Part shown: positions 50,229 through 52,125 of the stretch, one piece after another | Layout: each line of letters opens with the position of its first letter | Numbering within the stretch: position 1 is the first letter of the stretch | Source: Acidimicrobiia bacterium | GTDB lineage: Bacteria; Actinomycetota; Acidimicrobiia; IMCC26256; DASPTH01 | NCBI GenBank assembly: GCA_040880805.1 | Contig: JBBDHW010000002.1 | Location: 1 to 52,125 of the forward strand | DNA length: 52,125 nt | Direction of reading: 5' to 3' | Translations under genes and position numbers: made by a program | The notes under the pieces: model-generated | What the model was told of the DNA's origin: nothing | Database searches by the model: none | What the model saw: the letters and a program-made list of their open reading frames with translations, nothing else

Positions 50229-51802
50229 ACGCCGCCGAGCTCCAGATCCTGATCTCGCGGCTCACCGGCGTTGCGGAGGAGATGGGCGCGGTCCTGCGAC
50301 GCGCCGCCTACAGCCCGAACATCAAGGAGCGCGCCGACTGCTCCGCAGCATTGTTCACCGCAGCCGGGGAGCTGCTGGTGCAGGCGGAGCACATCCCGGT
50401 GCATCTCGGTTCGATGCCCGCGTCGGTAGCGGCTGCGATCGCGGCGGTCGGCGGTGAACCGCGACCCGGCGACGAGATCGTGCTCAACGACCCGTTTGCT
50501 GGGGGAACGCACCTCAACGACGTCACCCTCGTCTCCCCGTGCTTCGTGCACGGCGAGCTTGTCGGTTGGGTGGCGAACCGTGCACACCACGCCGATCTGG
50601 GAGGGATGGCCCCCGGATCGATGCCGCCCGAGGCAACCGAGATCTATCAGGAGGGGCTTCGCATCCCACCCGTCCGCCTCGACGACTCGGTCATCGAGAT
50701 CCTGGTCGCGAGCTCGCGCACACCAACCGAGCGTTCCGGCGACCTCGACGCGCAGCGGGGCGCCAACCGTGTCGGCGTCGAGCGCATGCGCGCCGTTCTC
50801 GAAGCATTGGGCCTCGAAGCATTGAGCGTCGAAGGGCCGGGTTTGGCCGAGCCGCTCGACGAGATCGTCGCCTACGGCGAACGCCGGATGCGGGCGGCGC
50901 TGGCTGCCTTGCCGGACGGCGAATGGCGCTTCGAGGACGTGCTCGACTCGGCCGGCCCCCGGCCGGCGCAGCAGTCCCCGACGCGCATCGTGGTCGCGTT
51001 GTCGGTGCGTGGCGATCGCGCGTCGTTCGACTTCACGGGCACCGATACTCAGCGCGCGGGAAACGTGAACGCGGTCGAGGCCGTGACTGTGAGCGCCGTC
51101 GCATTTGCGCTGCGCGCCGCGACGGATCCGACGATCCCCGCGAATGGGGGCGCGATGCGGCCCGTGCGCGTGATCGCGCCACCGGGCACCGTCGTGGCGG
51201 CCATCGCGCCGGTGGCCGTCGGCGCCGGGAACGTCGAGGTGAGCCAGCGCGTCGCCGATGTGTGCCTCGGCGCGCTCGCGCAGGTTCTCCCGGGGCACGT
51301 CGGCGCCGCGAACCAGGGCACGATGAACAACGTGCTGCTCGGTGGAGATGGATGGGTGTATTACGAGACCATCGGCGGCGGGCAAGGTGCGCGTCCGTGG
51401 GCCGACGGCATGAGCGGCGTACACACTGCGATGACGAATACGCGGGACACTCCGGTGGAGGCGCTCGAACGCGAGTTGCCGCTCCGTATCCGGCGCTACT
51501 CGCTCCGCCGCGGGAGCGGTGGTGCCGGGGCGTACATCGGAGGCGACGGCATCGACCGCGAGATCGAGATGCTCGACGACGTGACGGTGTCGCTGGTGAC
51601 CGAACGACGCGACCGGGCACCGTGGGGGCTCGACGGCGGCGCGCCCGGCGCGACGGGCGAGAACTGGCTCCTTCCCGGCGGCGAGGAGTTCGAGGCCCGG
51701 CGCGTGCCCGACAAGTGCACGCTTCAGCTTCGCGCGGGCGACGTGCTGCGGATCAGGACGCCGGGTGGCGGCGGGTACGGACGCGCACCCAAAGCCGGAT
51801 GA
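50225..51802 (+). CDS. Hydantoinase B/oxoprolinase family protein
   Basis: A 525-residue partner of hydantoinase A. Characteristic segments are ISRLTGVAEEMGAVLRRAAYSPNIKERADCS (read as two adjoining pieces), GDEIVLNDPFAGGTHLNDVTL, NRAHHADLGGMAPGSMP, GTMNNVLLGG and the C-terminal RTPGGGGYG. ATG at 50225 overlaps the HyuA stop (ATGA). The exact substrate (oxoproline, hydantoin or acetophenone-like) is unknown. The gene is intact, unlike its partner. Confidence 0.9.
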   Translation: MNAAELQILISRLTGVAEEMGAVLRRAAYSPNIKERADCSAALFTAAGELLVQAEHIPVHLGSMPASVAAAIAAVGGEPRPGDEIVLNDPFAGGTHLNDVTLVSPCFVHGELVGWVANRAHHADLGGMAPGSMPPEATEIYQEGLRIPPVRLDDSVIEILVASSRTPTERSGDLDAQRGANRVGVERMRAVLEALGLEALSVEGPGLAEPLDEIVAYGERRMRAALAALPDGEWRFEDVLDSAGPRPAQQSPTRIVVALSVRGDRASFDFTGTDTQRAGNVNAVEAVTVSAVAFALRAATDPTIPANGGAMRPVRVIAPPGTVVAAIAPVAVGAGNVEVSQRVADVCLGALAQVLPGHVGAANQGTMNNVLLGGDGWVYYETIGGGQGARPWADGMSGVHTAMTNTRDTPVEALERELPLRIRRYSLRRGSGGAGAYIGGDGIDREIEMLDDVTVSLVTERRDRAPWGLDGGAPGATGENWLLPGGEEFEARRVPDKCTLQLRAGDVLRIRTPGGGGYGRAPKAG

Positions 51803-51827
51803 GTCGGGGCCCGATCAGTCGGCCCGA

Positions 51828-52125
51828 TCAGTCGGCCGGGCGCACGCTCAGGACCTCGACCTGGAAGGTGCGGCGCGGGCCCTCGTAGCCGACGGTGGCT
51901 CCGGGGCCGTGGCCGAGCAACGCCCGGCCGAGCGGTGACGATGTCGACAGCACGTCGAGCGTCTCGTGGCGCTCTTCGATCGAGCCGACGAGATAGCTCG
52001 TGGACTCGTCGTCGCCCTCCATGCGGATCTCGACGATCGTGCCCGGCCCGACGACCTCACCCGGTGCGCTCTCGACCACGACGGCCGTCTTGAGCATCTG
52101 ATCGAGCTGGCGGATCCTTGCCTCG
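51828..52125 (-). CDS. greA: GreA/GreB family transcription elongation factor, partial
   Basis: The C-terminal part of a Gre factor, cut by the window edge. The visible start EARIRQLDQMLKTAVVV is the end of the coiled coil, followed by the FKBP-like globular domain: VGPGTIVEIRMEGDDE, YLVGSIEERHETLDVLSTSSPLGRALLG (read as adjoining pieces) and VGYEGPRRTFQVEVLSV. GreA rescues backtracked RNA polymerase through the missing coiled-coil tip. An internal ATG at 52097 is not the start. Confidence 0.88.
   Translation of the reverse strand, partial: EARIRQLDQMLKTAVVVESAPGEVVGPGTIVEIRMEGDDESTSYLVGSIEERHETLDVLSTSSPLGRALLGHGPGATVGYEGPRRTFQVEVLSVRPAD

Noticed and set aside
1-52125. tRNA or rRNA genes, CRISPR arrays, insertion sequences and prophage genes
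   Set aside because: I looked for T-loop patterns, evenly spaced direct repeats, transposase or integrase motifs and phage structural genes and recognised none; a dedicated tRNA scan was not possible.

Overview
The window is high-GC DNA of the class Actinobacteria/Acidimicrobiia type. Pointers are the predicted S-(hydroxymethyl)mycothiol dehydrogenase, a PPOX-type F420 oxidoreductase, the TIGR03960/TIGR03936 radical SAM pair ahead of RNase E/G, actinobacterial-type leucine attenuation, frequent GTG starts and many apparently leaderless genes. No transposase, prophage, CRISPR array, rRNA or tRNA gene was recognised.

Layout. 1-6331: an SDR oxidoreductase, then the conserved block radical SAM - DUF2344 protein - RNase E/G - rplU - rpmA. 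6328-10036: an amidohydrolase, TetR regulator and solute-binding protein that separate rpmA from obgE. 10136-18323: obgE-proB-proA, a MoxR/VWA pair, an ACT protein, nadD and rsfS. 18311-19728: a hisH-hisF pair whose HisF lacks a catalytic aspartate. 19792-25265: a peptidoglycan-hydrolase-like lipoprotein, the mycothiol-dependent formaldehyde dehydrogenase, an EEP-family hydrolase and a two-component system. 25520-29643: DEAD-box helicase, aminotransferase and serA. 29649-39210: a sunset-domain protein, a leucine leader peptide and attenuator with leuA, two methyltransferases, an F420 oxidoreductase, an ABC-2 exporter, a DUF559 endonuclease-like gene between two copies of a 51-bp repeat, and leuDC. 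39315-44970: a phosphodiesterase-like protein and a MarR-controlled fused ABC exporter. 45138-48379: a winged-helix regulator and a CPA2 antiporter fused to a GlnD-like degenerate HD plus double-ACT module. 48458-52125: a frameshifted hydantoinase A gene, hydantoinase B and the C-terminal part of a GreA-type factor.

The most unusual features are: (1) the antiporter-GlnD-module fusion next to a GlnR-like orphan regulator; (2) at least eight copies of an intergenic hairpin element whose arms differ but stay complementary around a fixed GG-TA-CC apex; (3) a second, 51-bp repeat family that flanks the DUF559 gene and always sits just past a gene end in one orientation; (4) HisF with Q130 and D103 in place of the usual Asp and Asn; (5) a leucine attenuator with a 13-residue leader peptide; (6) a recurring -10-like box 6-9 bases before start codons.
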